A stretch of 64,000 nucleotides of DNA from Clostridium aciditolerans. GTDB lineage: Bacteria; Bacillota; Clostridia; Clostridiales; Clostridiaceae. The notes under the pieces are model-generated. The model worked only from the letters and a program-made list of their open reading frames with translations, was not told where the DNA came from and searched no databases. Made by a program: the position numbers and the translations under genes. The stretch is taken from positions 273-64,272 of the forward strand of contig NZ_JAEEGB010000018.1 in NCBI RefSeq assembly GCF_016316925.1, given 5' to 3'. Position 1 is the first letter of the stretch. Every line of letters begins with the position of its first letter. This document shows positions 1-8,686 of the stretch, in pieces.

Positions 1-19
1 AGTAGGTCGTCGCCAGGTA
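1..19 (+). rRNA. rrf: 3' end of 5S rRNA (partial)
   Basis: The first bases, AGTAGGTCGTCGCCAGGT, match the conserved 3' end of clostridial 5S rRNA (usually GAGAGTAGGTCG..GCCAGG). A tRNA follows after about six bases, a common arrangement at the end of an rRNA operon. Only the tail is in the window, so the assignment rests on this short match and on context. Confidence 0.75.
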
Positions 20-25
20 AAGCGT

Positions 26-100
26 TCCGTGGTAGCTCAATGGTGGAGCATTCGGCTGTTAACCGAAGGGTTGGAGGTTCGAATCCTCTCCACGGAGCCA
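26..100 (+). tRNA. tRNA-Asn (GTT)
   Basis: A complete cloverleaf is readable. The acceptor stem TCCGTGG pairs with CCACGGA, followed by discriminator G and an encoded CCA. The anticodon stem TTCGG/CCGAA holds the loop CTGTTAA with anticodon GTT at 58-60, and the T loop is GGTTCGAATCC. It is the last gene of the rRNA operon and is followed at once by an intrinsic terminator. Confidence 0.97.
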
Positions 101-136
101 TTTTTATTTTTTGATATTTTATAAATCTAAAATGGT

Positions 137-167
137 AAGACTGTTTAAAGACAGTCTTTTATAATTT
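137..167 (+). terminator. Terminator of the rRNA/tRNA operon
   Basis: AAGACTGT (137-144) pairs perfectly with ACAGTCTT (151-158) across a six-base loop. A T-rich tail follows. Confidence 0.8.
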
Positions 168-191
168 AAAAACATATATATAATAAAGTTA

Positions 192-225
192 TAAAAAGGA
201 AAGTCACAGTTGACTTTCCTTTTAT
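192..225 (-). terminator. Terminator of the MBL-fold lipoprotein gene
   Basis: AAAAGGAAAGTCA (194-206) and TGACTTTCCTTTT (211-223) form a 13-bp stem with a four-base loop. It lies directly past the stop codon of the minus-strand gene, and the minus-strand read-out continues into a T-rich tract. Confidence 0.75.
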
Positions 226-228
226 TTT

Positions 229-1110
229 TTATTGTTTTATTATTTTATTTCCATCACTTCTTAGCACAATAGTTCCATCTACATCCGTTCTATATACTTG
301 AATTTTTCTTTTGGTTAGCTCATTCATTGTTTCACGATGAGGATGTCCATAGTCATTATTTTTACCACAGCTTATTATAGCTATTTTAGGTGTAACCTTA
401 TCTAAAAATGGTTTTGATGATGATGAGGAACTTCCGTGATGGCCTACCTTAAGGACATCAGCAGATATATCATAGTTTTTGTTCAATATTTCTTTTTCAC
501 TTAGCTTTTCAGCATCTCCTGTAAATAGAAATTTTGAATTACCATAGGTTATTTTAATGACAGCTGAGTAATTGTTAACATCTTCGTAGTTATCAGCATT
601 AGGAGCAATCATTTCGCATTTTACATTTTTACCTAAATCTAAGTTAACTCCAGCCTTAGCAACATTTATCTTCAAGTTTTTAGATTTTAGTGCATTCATC
701 ATACTTTCGAAGGTTTTAGTATTTGCTAGCTTTTTTGGAGCATAAAATTCTCCGATATCATATTTTTTTATTACAGTATCCATTCCACCTATATGATCTT
801 CATGAGGATGAGTAGCAACCACATAGTCGAGCTTCTTTATGTTTTGCTTATCTAGATAAGAGATAAGTTTATTAGTGCTTTCGTTTGTTCCAGCATCAAT
901 AAGCAAATTCTTACCATTAACTTGTATTAAAGCACTATCTCCTTGTCCAACATCTATGTAACTTATTTTTATAGAACTTTTGGTATCTGCATTTGAAGTA
1001 CCTCCAGTTGAAGTACCCCCAGCCGGATTAGAACCACTACATGCAGCAAATATAAATACTGATAATAAAAGCGCAATCATGATTTTTAAGTGGGATTTAA
1101 AACGCTTCAA
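229..1110 (-). CDS. MBL-fold lipoprotein, ComEC C-terminal-like hydrolase
   Basis: Predicted extracytoplasmic metallo-beta-lactamase-fold protein of about 293 residues, related to the soluble C-terminal domain of the DNA-uptake protein ComEC. The fold signature is visible: SYIDVGQGDSALIQ, LLIDAG, the metal-binding motif THPHEDHIGG, FTGDA and KVGHHGSS. The N terminus is a lipoprotein signal ending FIFAAC, followed by a Gly/Ser/Thr-rich linker. The chosen start is TTG at 1110, because AAGGAG lies about nine bases upstream; the ATG further up has no comparable site. Substrate is unknown: these stand-alone proteins are often annotated as competence-like hydrolases, but nuclease activity here is only inferred. 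A paralogue without a lipobox lies at 46678-47508. Confidence 0.85.
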   Translation of the reverse strand: MKRFKSHLKIMIALLLSVFIFAACSGSNPAGGTSTGGTSNADTKSSIKISYIDVGQGDSALIQVNGKNLLIDAGTNESTNKLISYLDKQNIKKLDYVVATHPHEDHIGGMDTVIKKYDIGEFYAPKKLANTKTFESMMNALKSKNLKINVAKAGVNLDLGKNVKCEMIAPNADNYEDVNNYSAVIKITYGNSKFLFTGDAEKLSEKEILNKNYDISADVLKVGHHGSSSSSSKPFLDKVTPKIAIISCGKNNDYGHPHRETMNELTKRKIQVYRTDVDGTIVLRSDGNKIIKQ

Positions 1111-1297
1111 ACTAATGCATCTCCTTTCATAAATTTGTAGTACAAACATAAGTTTAACATTTTATATGAATAAGTAAAGAGAGAGTCTTGATTATAAGCT
1201 TACCTATTGAGTAATTAGCTATCATGCGAACAATGTGCTATAATATAACATTATATAGATGTGGAAAGATTTTAACTGAAGGAGAGAAATTTTATTC

Positions 1298-2011
1298 ATG
1301 GAAACATTTTTATTTTATTTAGATTTTTCGATTTACATGGGAAAGACAATGATACAGAAGTTTAAATTAGAAAAGTTAAAAAAACATGGTAGTGAGGAAG
1401 ATGTTCAGCAATGTATAAATAAAACCGTTGAAGAGTGGAGTAATCATGTGCTAAATAAAGTACATGCTGATATTGAAGTAGTAGGAAAAGAAAACATTAC
1501 TGAAGAAACATGTCTTTATGTATCAAATCATCAAGGAAATTTTGATATACCAATTTTTTTGAATATTTTTGATAGACCAGTAGGTTTTATTGCTAAAAAG
1601 GAACTTCTTAAATTTAAAACTTTTAGTTACTGGATGAAACAGATAAACTGTATATTCATAGATAGAAACAATATACGTGAATCTATGAAATCTATGAACG
1701 AAGGAGTAGAAATACTTAAAAGAGGACATAGTATGGTCATCTTTCCAGAGGGCACTAGAAGTAAAGGAGCAACAGTAGGTGAATTTAAAAAGGGAAGCAT
1801 GAAGCTAGCTTTAAAAGCAGGGGTTCCTGTGGTACCGGTAACTATTGATGGGAGCTATAAGTTACTAGAAAGAAATAGTGAATATGGTAAGAATGAAAGA
1901 AAAGTTAGAATTACTATAGAAAAACCTATATATCCAAAAGAACTGTCAAAAGAACAGCAAAATAGTCTTGCTGAAGATGTAAGAAAAATTATTATAAATA
2001 ATATTAAATAA
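1298..2011 (+). CDS. plsC: 1-acyl-sn-glycerol-3-phosphate acyltransferase (PlsC family)
   Basis: Membrane acyltransferase of 237 residues that would transfer an acyl chain to lysophosphatidate in phospholipid synthesis. The family motifs are present in order: NHQGNFD (the HX4D catalytic motif, around residue 78), a FIDRNN segment, FPEGTRS (around 150) and a PVVPVTIDG block. The length is normal for the family. The gene stands alone; GGAG lies about 13 bases before ATG, a rather long spacing. It converges on gapN, with a family A hairpin in between that probably serves as terminator. The exact acyl acceptor cannot be read from sequence. Confidence 0.88.
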   Translation: METFLFYLDFSIYMGKTMIQKFKLEKLKKHGSEEDVQQCINKTVEEWSNHVLNKVHADIEVVGKENITEETCLYVSNHQGNFDIPIFLNIFDRPVGFIAKKELLKFKTFSYWMKQINCIFIDRNNIRESMKSMNEGVEILKRGHSMVIFPEGTRSKGATVGEFKKGSMKLALKAGVPVVPVTIDGSYKLLERNSEYGKNERKVRITIEKPIYPKELSKEQQNSLAEDVRKIIINNIK

Positions 2012-2021
2012 ACTGTTTAAT

Positions 2022-2091
2022 ATAGGGGTAAAAGGCTGAAAGTTAGCTTATACAACCGTATAAGCTAACTTTCTAGTTAGTTTCCCTATAT
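2022..2091. repeat. Family A repeat, short form (A0)
   Basis: A perfect 16-bp stem, GAAAGTTAGCTTATAC (2038-2053) with GTATAAGCTAACTTTC (2058-2073), encloses the loop AACC. It is flanked by the family ends, GGGGTAAAAGGCTG on the left and TAGTTAGTTTCCCTATA on the right. It sits between convergent genes and may act as a bidirectional terminator. It matches the outer stem of the long family A copies at 16901 and 21434. Confidence 0.8.
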
Positions 2092-2125
2092 AAAGTGTAC
2101 AACTCAAAAATTTCTTTAAAGTTTC

Positions 2126-3586
2126 TTAAGAAAATTCATGAATGTTAAGTACAATAACTTTTTTTCTACTCATGGCTTCAATACTATATCTTATTCCTTG
2201 AGTACCCATACCAGAAGCTTTAACACCTAAGAATGGAAAGTGATCAGGCCCTCTCTCAGTCTTATCATTAATTTGGACAGTACCAACCTCTAACTTACTT
2301 GCGACGTGAAAAGCATAATCTATGTTTTTAGTGAAAACAGAAGATTGTAGACCATACTGAGACTTATTAGCAATTTCTATGGCCTCTTCAACGCTCTGTA
2401 CCCTTAATATCGGCAAAACCGGACCAAAAGGCTCTTCCCAAGCAATGCGCATGTCTGTAGTAACATTGTCAAGTAGAGTAGGGTACATTAGATTTTCTTT
2501 TCGTTTATTACCAATAAGTAATTTTGCGCCTTTTTTTAAGGCGTCATCAATCAATTCTTGTACAAAATCTGCAGCAGAATTATTAATGAGAGGGGTTACT
2601 TCACAGTCATCTTCTGGCATTCCAACTTTAAGATTTTTTATTTCTTCTAGCATAAGTGGTGCAAGTTCATCAGATATATCATTTATAGCGAGAACCCGCT
2701 TAATAGCTGTACATCTTTGACCAGAATATATATAAGCACCTGCAACTATATCCTTTGCGGCATCTCTTAAGTCTGAATCCTCAAGCACAATAGCAGCATC
2801 TTTCCCACCAAGTTCCATAAGCATAGGTACCATACCTGCAATTACTGCTATATGCTTACCTACCTCTGTACTCCCTGTAAAATTTATAAAGTCAATTCCA
2901 GGATGGGTAACAATATAGTCTCCTATTTCAGAGCCCTTACCTGTCACTGTGTTCAGCACACCTTTTGGTATTCCAGCTTTATTAAATAGTTCAGCAACAT
3001 ACAAAGCACTTATAGAACCCTGACTAGGAGGTTTTAGTATTACACTGTTTCCTGCTGCTAAGGCAGGAGCAATTTTTGATACAGAAAGATTTATTGGGTA
3101 GTTAAATGGGGAGATAGCCAATACTGTTCCCAAAGGCACCCTATGAACAACGGATACTTTATTTTTTTTAAACCCAGGAAAATTATCTCCTGTTATAGTT
3201 TCGCCTTCCATGTGTTTTGCTTCGTCTGCAGTAAATCTTATAAAGCTTGCAGTTCTTTTCACTTCAGATATTGCAGAACTTTTATTTTTTGCAATCTCTT
3301 TCTGAAGAAAATCAGATAATACAGATATGTTCTCTTCTAAAAGGTCTGCGCATTTATGCAATACTGCAGCCCTTTCATTTAGTGGCTTTTCTGCCCAGTT
3401 TTTTTGTGCTATTTTAGAATTTTCTATTGTTTTATCAATTTCATCTTTTGTCATAGCCTGCACTTTTCCAATAACATCACCATTAACTGGAGAGTGCACA
3501 TCTATGGTTGATTCACTTTTAGATTTAATCCATTCCCCATTTAAAAGATTTTTATAGACTATACCTTCTTTTATATTTTCAAACAT
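2126..3586 (-). CDS. gapN: NADP-dependent glyceraldehyde-3-phosphate dehydrogenase, non-phosphorylating
   Basis: Cytosolic aldehyde dehydrogenase of about 486 residues. GapN oxidises glyceraldehyde-3-phosphate straight to 3-phosphoglycerate, giving NADPH and bypassing the ATP-yielding phosphoglycerate kinase step; in clostridia it is a recognised NADPH source. Visible features are the ALDH signature ELGGKDAAIV, catalytic cysteine in SGQRCTAIKR (typical of GapN rather than generic ALDHs), FTGSTEVGK in the cofactor-binding region and EEPFGPVLP. Start chosen at 3586, where GGAG sits nine bases upstream; the ATG at 3601 overlaps that site. Monocistronic by layout. A different ALDH specificity is possible but less likely. 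Confidence 0.88.
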   Translation of the reverse strand: MFENIKEGIVYKNLLNGEWIKSKSESTIDVHSPVNGDVIGKVQAMTKDEIDKTIENSKIAQKNWAEKPLNERAAVLHKCADLLEENISVLSDFLQKEIAKNKSSAISEVKRTASFIRFTADEAKHMEGETITGDNFPGFKKNKVSVVHRVPLGTVLAISPFNYPINLSVSKIAPALAAGNSVILKPPSQGSISALYVAELFNKAGIPKGVLNTVTGKGSEIGDYIVTHPGIDFINFTGSTEVGKHIAVIAGMVPMLMELGGKDAAIVLEDSDLRDAAKDIVAGAYIYSGQRCTAIKRVLAINDISDELAPLMLEEIKNLKVGMPEDDCEVTPLINNSAADFVQELIDDALKKGAKLLIGNKRKENLMYPTLLDNVTTDMRIAWEEPFGPVLPILRVQSVEEAIEIANKSQYGLQSSVFTKNIDYAFHVASKLEVGTVQINDKTERGPDHFPFLGVKASGMGTQGIRYSIEAMSRKKVIVLNIHEFS

Positions 3587-3910
3587 AAATTTCATCTCCA
3601 TATGCTAACTAAATGATAAATATATCTTTTAGTTTAAGCTTAAATAAAAAAAATATTACAATTTTCAACCTTTTACGATTGAAGATTTTTTGATTTTTAA
3701 AACTTATTTTTAATAATATTGATAAAAAATAAAAAAATATAAAAATTTTTGAGGTATATTGTAATAAGAGTTTAATATTAATGATATATGAAAATAAGTC
3801 AACAGCAACGCATGGTGCCAATTTCAAAACAAAAAGGTCCTATTTTTAAGTGAAAAAGCTAAATGTGAAAAAATGACGAATTAAAATTACAATAATATAA
3901 AAATTTTTAT

Positions 3911-3939
3911 TTGCCAATACAAAATGGAAATGTTACAAT
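3911..3939 (+). promoter_or_regulatory. Candidate sigma-A promoter for the citrate operon
   Basis: TTGCCA (3911-3916), a 17-base spacer and TACAAT (3934-3939) lie in the 540-base gap between gapN and the citrate synthase gene. The rest of the gap is AT-rich without a convincing reading frame. This would give a leader of about 180 bases. Confidence 0.45.
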
Positions 3940-4055
3940 ATAGGCATAAATATGCTAATAGTTATTGATGTTACTAGGTAAAATTAATAAATATACAAAT
4001 AAACAGAATAATTAATAACAAAAATGAAAATGTTCACAGATAGCATTAATGCAAT

Positions 4056-4078
4056 TTTTGAATGAAAATCATTCAAAA
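4056..4078. promoter_or_regulatory. Fur-like palindromic operator
   Basis: TTTTGAATGA and TCATTCAAAA are perfect 10-base arms around AAA. The core AATGAAAATCATT differs at one position from the classic Fur core AATGATAATCATT. It lies about 50 bases before the citrate synthase start, so iron-dependent control of this aconitase-containing operon is plausible but inferred. Confidence 0.5.
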
Positions 4079-4128
4079 TGGGATTTTTCGATATTAGGCC
4101 AATATGTTTAAAGTTAAGGAGGATAAAC

Positions 4129-5493
4129 ATGAGTATTATAAAAAAATCTTCATATGAGCATTATTTACAGGATGTAGATGTTCCAAATCTTTATAAAGAT
4201 ATATTCCCTTATTCTGATGTTCCTAAGGTGGCTTTCAATCAAATACAGGTTCCTATGGATTTACCTGAAAATATATGGATTACAGATACTACCTTTAGAG
4301 ATGGACAACAATCCATGCCGCCTTATTCTGCTGAACAGATTATAAGAATATTTGATTATCTTCATGAGCTAGATAATAATTCAGGAATAATTAAACAAAC
4401 TGAGTTCTTTTTATATACAGAAAAAGATAGAAGAGCGGCACAAGTTTGTATGGAAAGAGGATATAAGTTTCCAGAAGTAACGTCATGGATAAGAGCTAAC
4501 AAGGAAGATTTTAAACTAGTAAAAGAAATGTGCATAAAGGAAACGGGAATGCTTATGTCTTGCTCAGATTATCATATATTTAAAAAGCTAAATGTATCAA
4601 GACAAAAGGCTATGGATATGTATTTGTCTATCGTTGAAGAAGCATTAAAAAATGGTATACGCCCAAGATGTCATTTAGAAGATATAACTAGGGCTGATTT
4701 TTATGGCTTTGTAGTGCCTTTTGTAAATAGGCTTATGGAACTTTCAAAAGAAGCAAATGTTCCTATAAAAGTAAGAGTTTGTGATACTTTAGGACTTGGC
4801 GTTCCATATGGCGGTACAGCACTTCCAAGAAGTGTACAAGGACTTATTCATGGACTTAGAACAAACTGTGCTGTTCCTTCAGAGTGTATAGAATGGCATG
4901 GTCATAACGATTTTAATGCAGTAGTAAGTAATTCAACTACAGCATGGCTTTATGGCGCATCCTCAATAAATACATCACTTTTAGGAATAGGTGAAAGAAC
5001 AGGAAATTGTCCGCTAGAATCTATGATATTTGAATATGCGCAACTAAAAGGTACAACTGGAAACATGAAGCTTCATGTCATAACAGAATTAGCAGAGTAC
5101 TTTTCAAAGGAAATGAAATATGATATACCACCGAGAACTCCTTTTATAGGAAGCCAGTTTAATGTAACAAGAGCTGGTATACATGCAGATGGAATACTCA
5201 AAGATGAAGAAATATATAATATATTTGATACAGATAAGATACTTGGAAGACCAGTGGTAGTTGCAGTTAATCAATATTCAGGACTTGCGGGAATTGCTGC
5301 TTGGATTAACACTTATTATAGATTAAAAGATGGAGATAAGATTGATAAAAAAGATCCAAGAGTAGCTGAGATGAAGGAATGGGTAGATGAGCAATATGCA
5401 GAGGGTAGGACAACTATTATTGGTAACAATGAATTAGAGTTATTGATGGATAGGATAATGCCTGAAATAAATGAAAAGAATAGAGCAAGCTAA
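4129..5493 (+). CDS. Re-type citrate synthase (homocitrate synthase family)
   Basis: Claisen condensation enzyme of the DRE-TIM metallolyase family, about 454 residues. Motifs seen: TDTTFRDGQQSMPPY near the N terminus, HLEDITRADFYGF, RVCDTLGLG and EWHGHNDFN, which carries the divalent-metal histidines. In Clostridium kluyveri and C. acetobutylicum relatives placed next to aconitase and IDH act as Re-citrate synthases, making citrate from oxaloacetate and acetyl-CoA where a normal GltA is missing. The position directly ahead of aconitase and IDH supports that over homocitrate or citramalate synthesis. Start at 4129 chosen for AAGGAGG seven bases upstream. First gene of a three-gene operon. Confidence 0.88.
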   Translation: MSIIKKSSYEHYLQDVDVPNLYKDIFPYSDVPKVAFNQIQVPMDLPENIWITDTTFRDGQQSMPPYSAEQIIRIFDYLHELDNNSGIIKQTEFFLYTEKDRRAAQVCMERGYKFPEVTSWIRANKEDFKLVKEMCIKETGMLMSCSDYHIFKKLNVSRQKAMDMYLSIVEEALKNGIRPRCHLEDITRADFYGFVVPFVNRLMELSKEANVPIKVRVCDTLGLGVPYGGTALPRSVQGLIHGLRTNCAVPSECIEWHGHNDFNAVVSNSTTAWLYGASSINTSLLGIGERTGNCPLESMIFEYAQLKGTTGNMKLHVITELAEYFSKEMKYDIPPRTPFIGSQFNVTRAGIHADGILKDEEIYNIFDTDKILGRPVVVAVNQYSGLAGIAAWINTYYRLKDGDKIDKKDPRVAEMKEWVDEQYAEGRTTIIGNNELELLMDRIMPEINEKNRAS

Positions 5494-5530
5494 TTAATAT
5501 ACGGCAATTTATGTGGATGGAGGAGTAGTA

Positions 5531-7453
5531 ATGGGATTAAATGTTGCTCAAAAAATAATTAAAGGTCATCTAGTAAAAGGTGAAATGATTGCTGGAAAAG
5601 AAATCGCCATAAAAATAGATCAAACCTTAACTCAAGATTCAACTGGGACAATGGCATACCTACAATTTGAGGCTTTGGGGATAGACAAGGTAAAAACAAA
5701 AAGATCAGTTGCTTATATTGATCATAATGTACTTCAATCAGGTCCAGAAAATGCAGATGACCACTTATATATTCAAACCGTAGCTAAAAAACACGGAATA
5801 TATTTTTCGAAGCCTGGTAATGGAATATGTCATCAAGTAAATTTAGAGAGATTTGGTGTTCCAGGAGATACTCTTTTAGGCTCAGATAGTCACACGCCTA
5901 CAGGTGGTGGAATAGGAATGCTTGCTATGGGAGCAGGTGGACTTGATGTTGCTGTAGCTATGGGCGGTGGAGAATATTACATTAGTATGCCTAAAATAGT
6001 TAAGGTGAATCTAATAGGAGAGTTAAGAGATTGGGTATCCGCTAAGGATATTATATTAGAACTTTTAGGAAGACTTACTGTTAAAGGTGGAGTAGGGAAA
6101 GTATTTGAATACTCTGGAGATGGAATTAAAACTTTATCTGTACCACAAAGAGCTACTATAACAAATATGGGCGCTGAGCTTGGAGCAACAACATCATTAT
6201 TTCCAAGTGATGAGGTAACATATGAGTTTCTAAAAGCGCAGGACAGAGAGAAAGATTTTATAGAATTAAAGGCTGATGAAGATGCAGTATATGATGAAGA
6301 AGTCACAATAGATTTATCAGAGTTAGAACCGCTAGTAGCATGTCCTCATAGTCCTGATAATGTTGCATCTGCTGCTTCATTAAAGGATATAAAAGTAGAT
6401 CAGGTATGTATAGGAAGTTGTACAAATTCATCTTATGCGGATATGATGAGGGTAGCTAAAATATTAGAAGGAAAGACTGTAAATGAAAAAGTATCATTAG
6501 TTATTGCACCAGGATCAAAGCAAGTTTTAAATATGCTTGCTAAAAATGGAGCTTTAGCTACAATGATTGATGCAGGAGCAAGAATTTTAGAGTCAGCTTG
6601 TGGATTCTGTATAGGCATGGGACAATCACCTGCTACAAATGGTGTATCTCTTAGAACTTCTAATAGAAACTTTGAGGGAAGATCTGGCACAACATCTGCA
6701 AATGTTTATCTAGTTAGTCCTGAAATTGCAGCTGTTTCTGCATTAAAAGGTTATATAGCAGATCCAAGAGAACTGGGAGAAGCTTTTGATATAGAAATGC
6801 CAAAGGAATTCATTATAAATGATAATTTAATACTTCCTCCAGCAGTAGAAGGTGAAGACGTAGAAGTAGTTAGAGGACCTAATATAAAACCATTCCCTAA
6901 AGCAAAAGCATTGGAAAGTATAGTAGAAGGAAAGGTATTAACTAAGGTTCATGATAACATAACTACAGATCATATTATGCCTTCAAATGCTAAGCTTTTA
7001 CCTTATAGATCAAATGTTCCTTATCTTTCAGAGTATTGTTTAACACCATGTGATAAAGATTTTCCAAGTAAAGCTAAACAATATGGTGGTGGATTTATAG
7101 TTGGTGGAGATAATTATGGGCAGGGATCAAGTAGAGAGCACGCGGCCTTAGCACCATTATATCTTGGAGTTAAAGCTGTACTTGCTAAATCTTTTGCTAG
7201 AATACACATGGCCAACCTTATAAACAACGGTATTATGCCTCTTATATTTGAAAATGAGGAAGACTACAATAAAATAGATACTATGGATGAACTTTTGATT
7301 GAAGATACTATTGACCAAGTAGATAAAGGAATAATTATTGTTAAGAATAATAGTAAAAATGAAGAGTATAGAATGCTATTAAATGTTACAGATAAACAAA
7401 AGAAAATGATAAAAGTAGGTGGATTGCTTAACTTAGTTAAGGCCAGTCATTAA
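5531..7453 (+). CDS. acn: Aconitate hydratase
   Basis: Isomerises citrate to isocitrate through cis-aconitate using a [4Fe-4S] cluster. About 640 residues, shorter than the roughly 900-residue AcnA/IRP type and matching the LeuC-related clostridial form. Cluster cysteines are in [11 protein letters not shown] and ACGFCIGMG; substrate residues appear in [12 protein letters not shown] and [10 protein letters not shown]; the C-terminal swivel domain is included. Start at 5531 chosen because GGAGG lies eight bases upstream, whereas the earlier in-frame ATG has no site. The 37-base gap after citrate synthase and 17-base gap before IDH indicate one transcript. Confidence 0.93.
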   Translation: MGLNVAQKIIKGHLVKGEMIAGKEIAIKIDQTLTQDSTGTMAYLQFEALGIDKVKTKRSVAYIDHNVLQSGPENADDHLYIQTVAKKHGIYFSKPGNGICHQVNLERFGVPGDTLLGSDSHTPTGGGIGMLAMGAGGLDVAVAMGGGEYYISMPKIVKVNLIGELRDWVSAKDIILELLGRLTVKGGVGKVFEYSGDGIKTLSVPQRATITNMGAELGATTSLFPSDEVTYEFLKAQDREKDFIELKADEDAVYDEEVTIDLSELEPLVACPHSPDNVASAASLKDIKVDQVCIGSCTNSSYADMMRVAKILEGKTVNEKVSLVIAPGSKQVLNMLAKNGALATMIDAGARILESACGFCIGMGQSPATNGVSLRTSNRNFEGRSGTTSANVYLVSPEIAAVSALKGYIADPRELGEAFDIEMPKEFIINDNLILPPAVEGEDVEVVRGPNIKPFPKAKALESIVEGKVLTKVHDNITTDHIMPSNAKLLPYRSNVPYLSEYCLTPCDKDFPSKAKQYGGGFIVGGDNYGQGSSREHAALAPLYLGVKAVLAKSFARIHMANLINNGIMPLIFENEEDYNKIDTMDELLIEDTIDQVDKGIIIVKNNSKNEEYRMLLNVTDKQKKMIKVGGLLNLVKASH

Positions 7454-7470
7454 ATTTTGGAGGCGATTTT

Positions 7471-8472
7471 ATGGATCATAAAGTTACACTTATACCAGGA
7501 GATGGAATAGGTCCAGAGGTAATAGGGGCGGCAAGAAAAATTATTGATGCTTCTGGAGCAAATATAGAGTGGGATGTGGTAAAGGCTGGAGAAGAAGTTA
7601 TAGAAGAGTTTGGAACACCTCTTCCTGAATATGTTTTAGAAAGTATAAAAAGAAATAAGGTGGCACTAAAAGGTCCGGTAACTACTCCTGTTGGAAAAGG
7701 TTTTAAAAGCGTAAATGTTACATTAAGACAGACATTAAACCTTTATTCCAATATAAGACCTATAAAGACTTATGCTGGAATAAAATCAAGATATGAAAAT
7801 GTAGACTTAGTTATTTTTAGAGAAAATACAGAGGATTTATATGCAGGGATAGAGCATATGGTAAGTGATGAAATAGCGGAAAGTATAAAAATTATTTCTA
7901 AAAAAGCAAGTGATAGAATAGTAAGAGCGGCATTTGAATATGCTAGAAAGAACAATAGAAAAAAGGTTTCAGCTGTTCATAAGGCTAATATAATGAAGTT
8001 GTCTGATGGTCTTTTTCTAAAGTGCGCAAGAAATATAGCTAAGGAATATAGTGACATAGAATTTGAAGATGTTATTGTAGATGCAATGAGTATGAAGCTT
8101 GTTTTAGATCCGGAAAAATATGATGTACTTGTGATGCCTAATCTATATGGTGATATACTTTCTGACATGGCGGCAGGGCTCGTCGGAGGATTAGGAATGG
8201 TTCCAGGAGCAAATATAGGGGAAAATGGTGCAGTGTTTGAACCGGCACACGGCTCTGCTCCAGACATTGCAGGGATGAACAAATCCAACCCAATAGCTAC
8301 AGTTTTATCAGGCATAATGATGCTTAAGCATATAGGAGAATTTGATGCAGCGGCGAAGATAGAAAAAGCTATTGAGAAAGTTGTAAGAGACGGTATGCAT
8401 GTAACCCCAGACCTTGGAGGAAATGCAGGGACATCAGAATTTACTGAGGCGATTATAAAAGAAATGAAATAA
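7471..8472 (+). CDS. icd: Isocitrate dehydrogenase, probably NAD-dependent
   Basis: Beta-decarboxylating dehydrogenase of 333 residues. It converts isocitrate to 2-oxoglutarate and completes the oxidative branch that feeds glutamate. Seen: GDGIGPEV at the N terminus, the substrate segment [29 protein letters not shown] and the metal site around [15 protein letters not shown]. The cofactor loop reads HGSAPDIAG. Asp-Ile at the positions that are Lys-Tyr in E. coli NADP-IDH is the NAD-type pattern, so NAD preference is predicted. An isopropylmalate dehydrogenase is the main alternative, but the operon context and [12 protein letters not shown] favour IDH. GGAGG precedes ATG. Confidence 0.9.
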   Translation: MDHKVTLIPGDGIGPEVIGAARKIIDASGANIEWDVVKAGEEVIEEFGTPLPEYVLESIKRNKVALKGPVTTPVGKGFKSVNVTLRQTLNLYSNIRPIKTYAGIKSRYENVDLVIFRENTEDLYAGIEHMVSDEIAESIKIISKKASDRIVRAAFEYARKNNRKKVSAVHKANIMKLSDGLFLKCARNIAKEYSDIEFEDVIVDAMSMKLVLDPEKYDVLVMPNLYGDILSDMAAGLVGGLGMVPGANIGENGAVFEPAHGSAPDIAGMNKSNPIATVLSGIMMLKHIGEFDAAAKIEKAIEKVVRDGMHVTPDLGGNAGTSEFTEAIIKEMK

Positions 8473-8474
8473 GA

Positions 8475-8536
8475 AAAAGAGTCTTATCTTAGAATTCGTT
8501 ATCCATCGGATAAAATTAAGGTAAGGCTCTTTTGTA
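8475..8536 (+). terminator. Terminator of the citrate operon, with family E1 loop
   Basis: AAAAGAGTCTTATCTTA (8475-8491) pairs with TAAGGTAAGGCTCTTTT (8517-8533), all 17 positions with two G-T pairs. The large loop, AGAATTCGTTATCC-ATCGGATAAAA, is shared with an element at 21315-21388 that has an extra 49-base hairpin at the dash. Confidence 0.7.
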
Positions 8537-8581
8537 GCTTTTTATAAAACAACTTACGAGCAAGCTCACAGAGTAAATTGG

Positions 8582-8623
8582 AATTTATAATTTTATGGAT
8601 TAGGTTCCATAAAGTTATAAATT
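8582..8623. promoter_or_regulatory. Hairpin upstream of the GGDEF/HD-GYP gene
   Basis: Arms 8582-8599 and 8606-8623 are complementary over 18 bases with one G-T pair, around the loop TTAGGT. There is no T tail, so an operator or a leader hairpin is more likely than a terminator. It ends 63 bases before the TTG start. Confidence 0.45.
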
Positions 8624-8686
8624 AATATATAATATTGAATATAATAGATAGTGGTAACTTTAATTATAGAAGGTGGAGTGTCTGTA

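Noticed and set aside
3609-3827. Minus-strand frame of 72 codons upstream of gapN
   Set aside because: A Lys/Ile/Phe/Leu-rich translation typical of AT-rich noise, with no ribosome binding site.
4129-5493. Homocitrate or citramalate synthase
   Set aside because: The fold cannot exclude it, but the operon with aconitase and IDH and the known clostridial Re-citrate synthases make citrate synthesis more likely.
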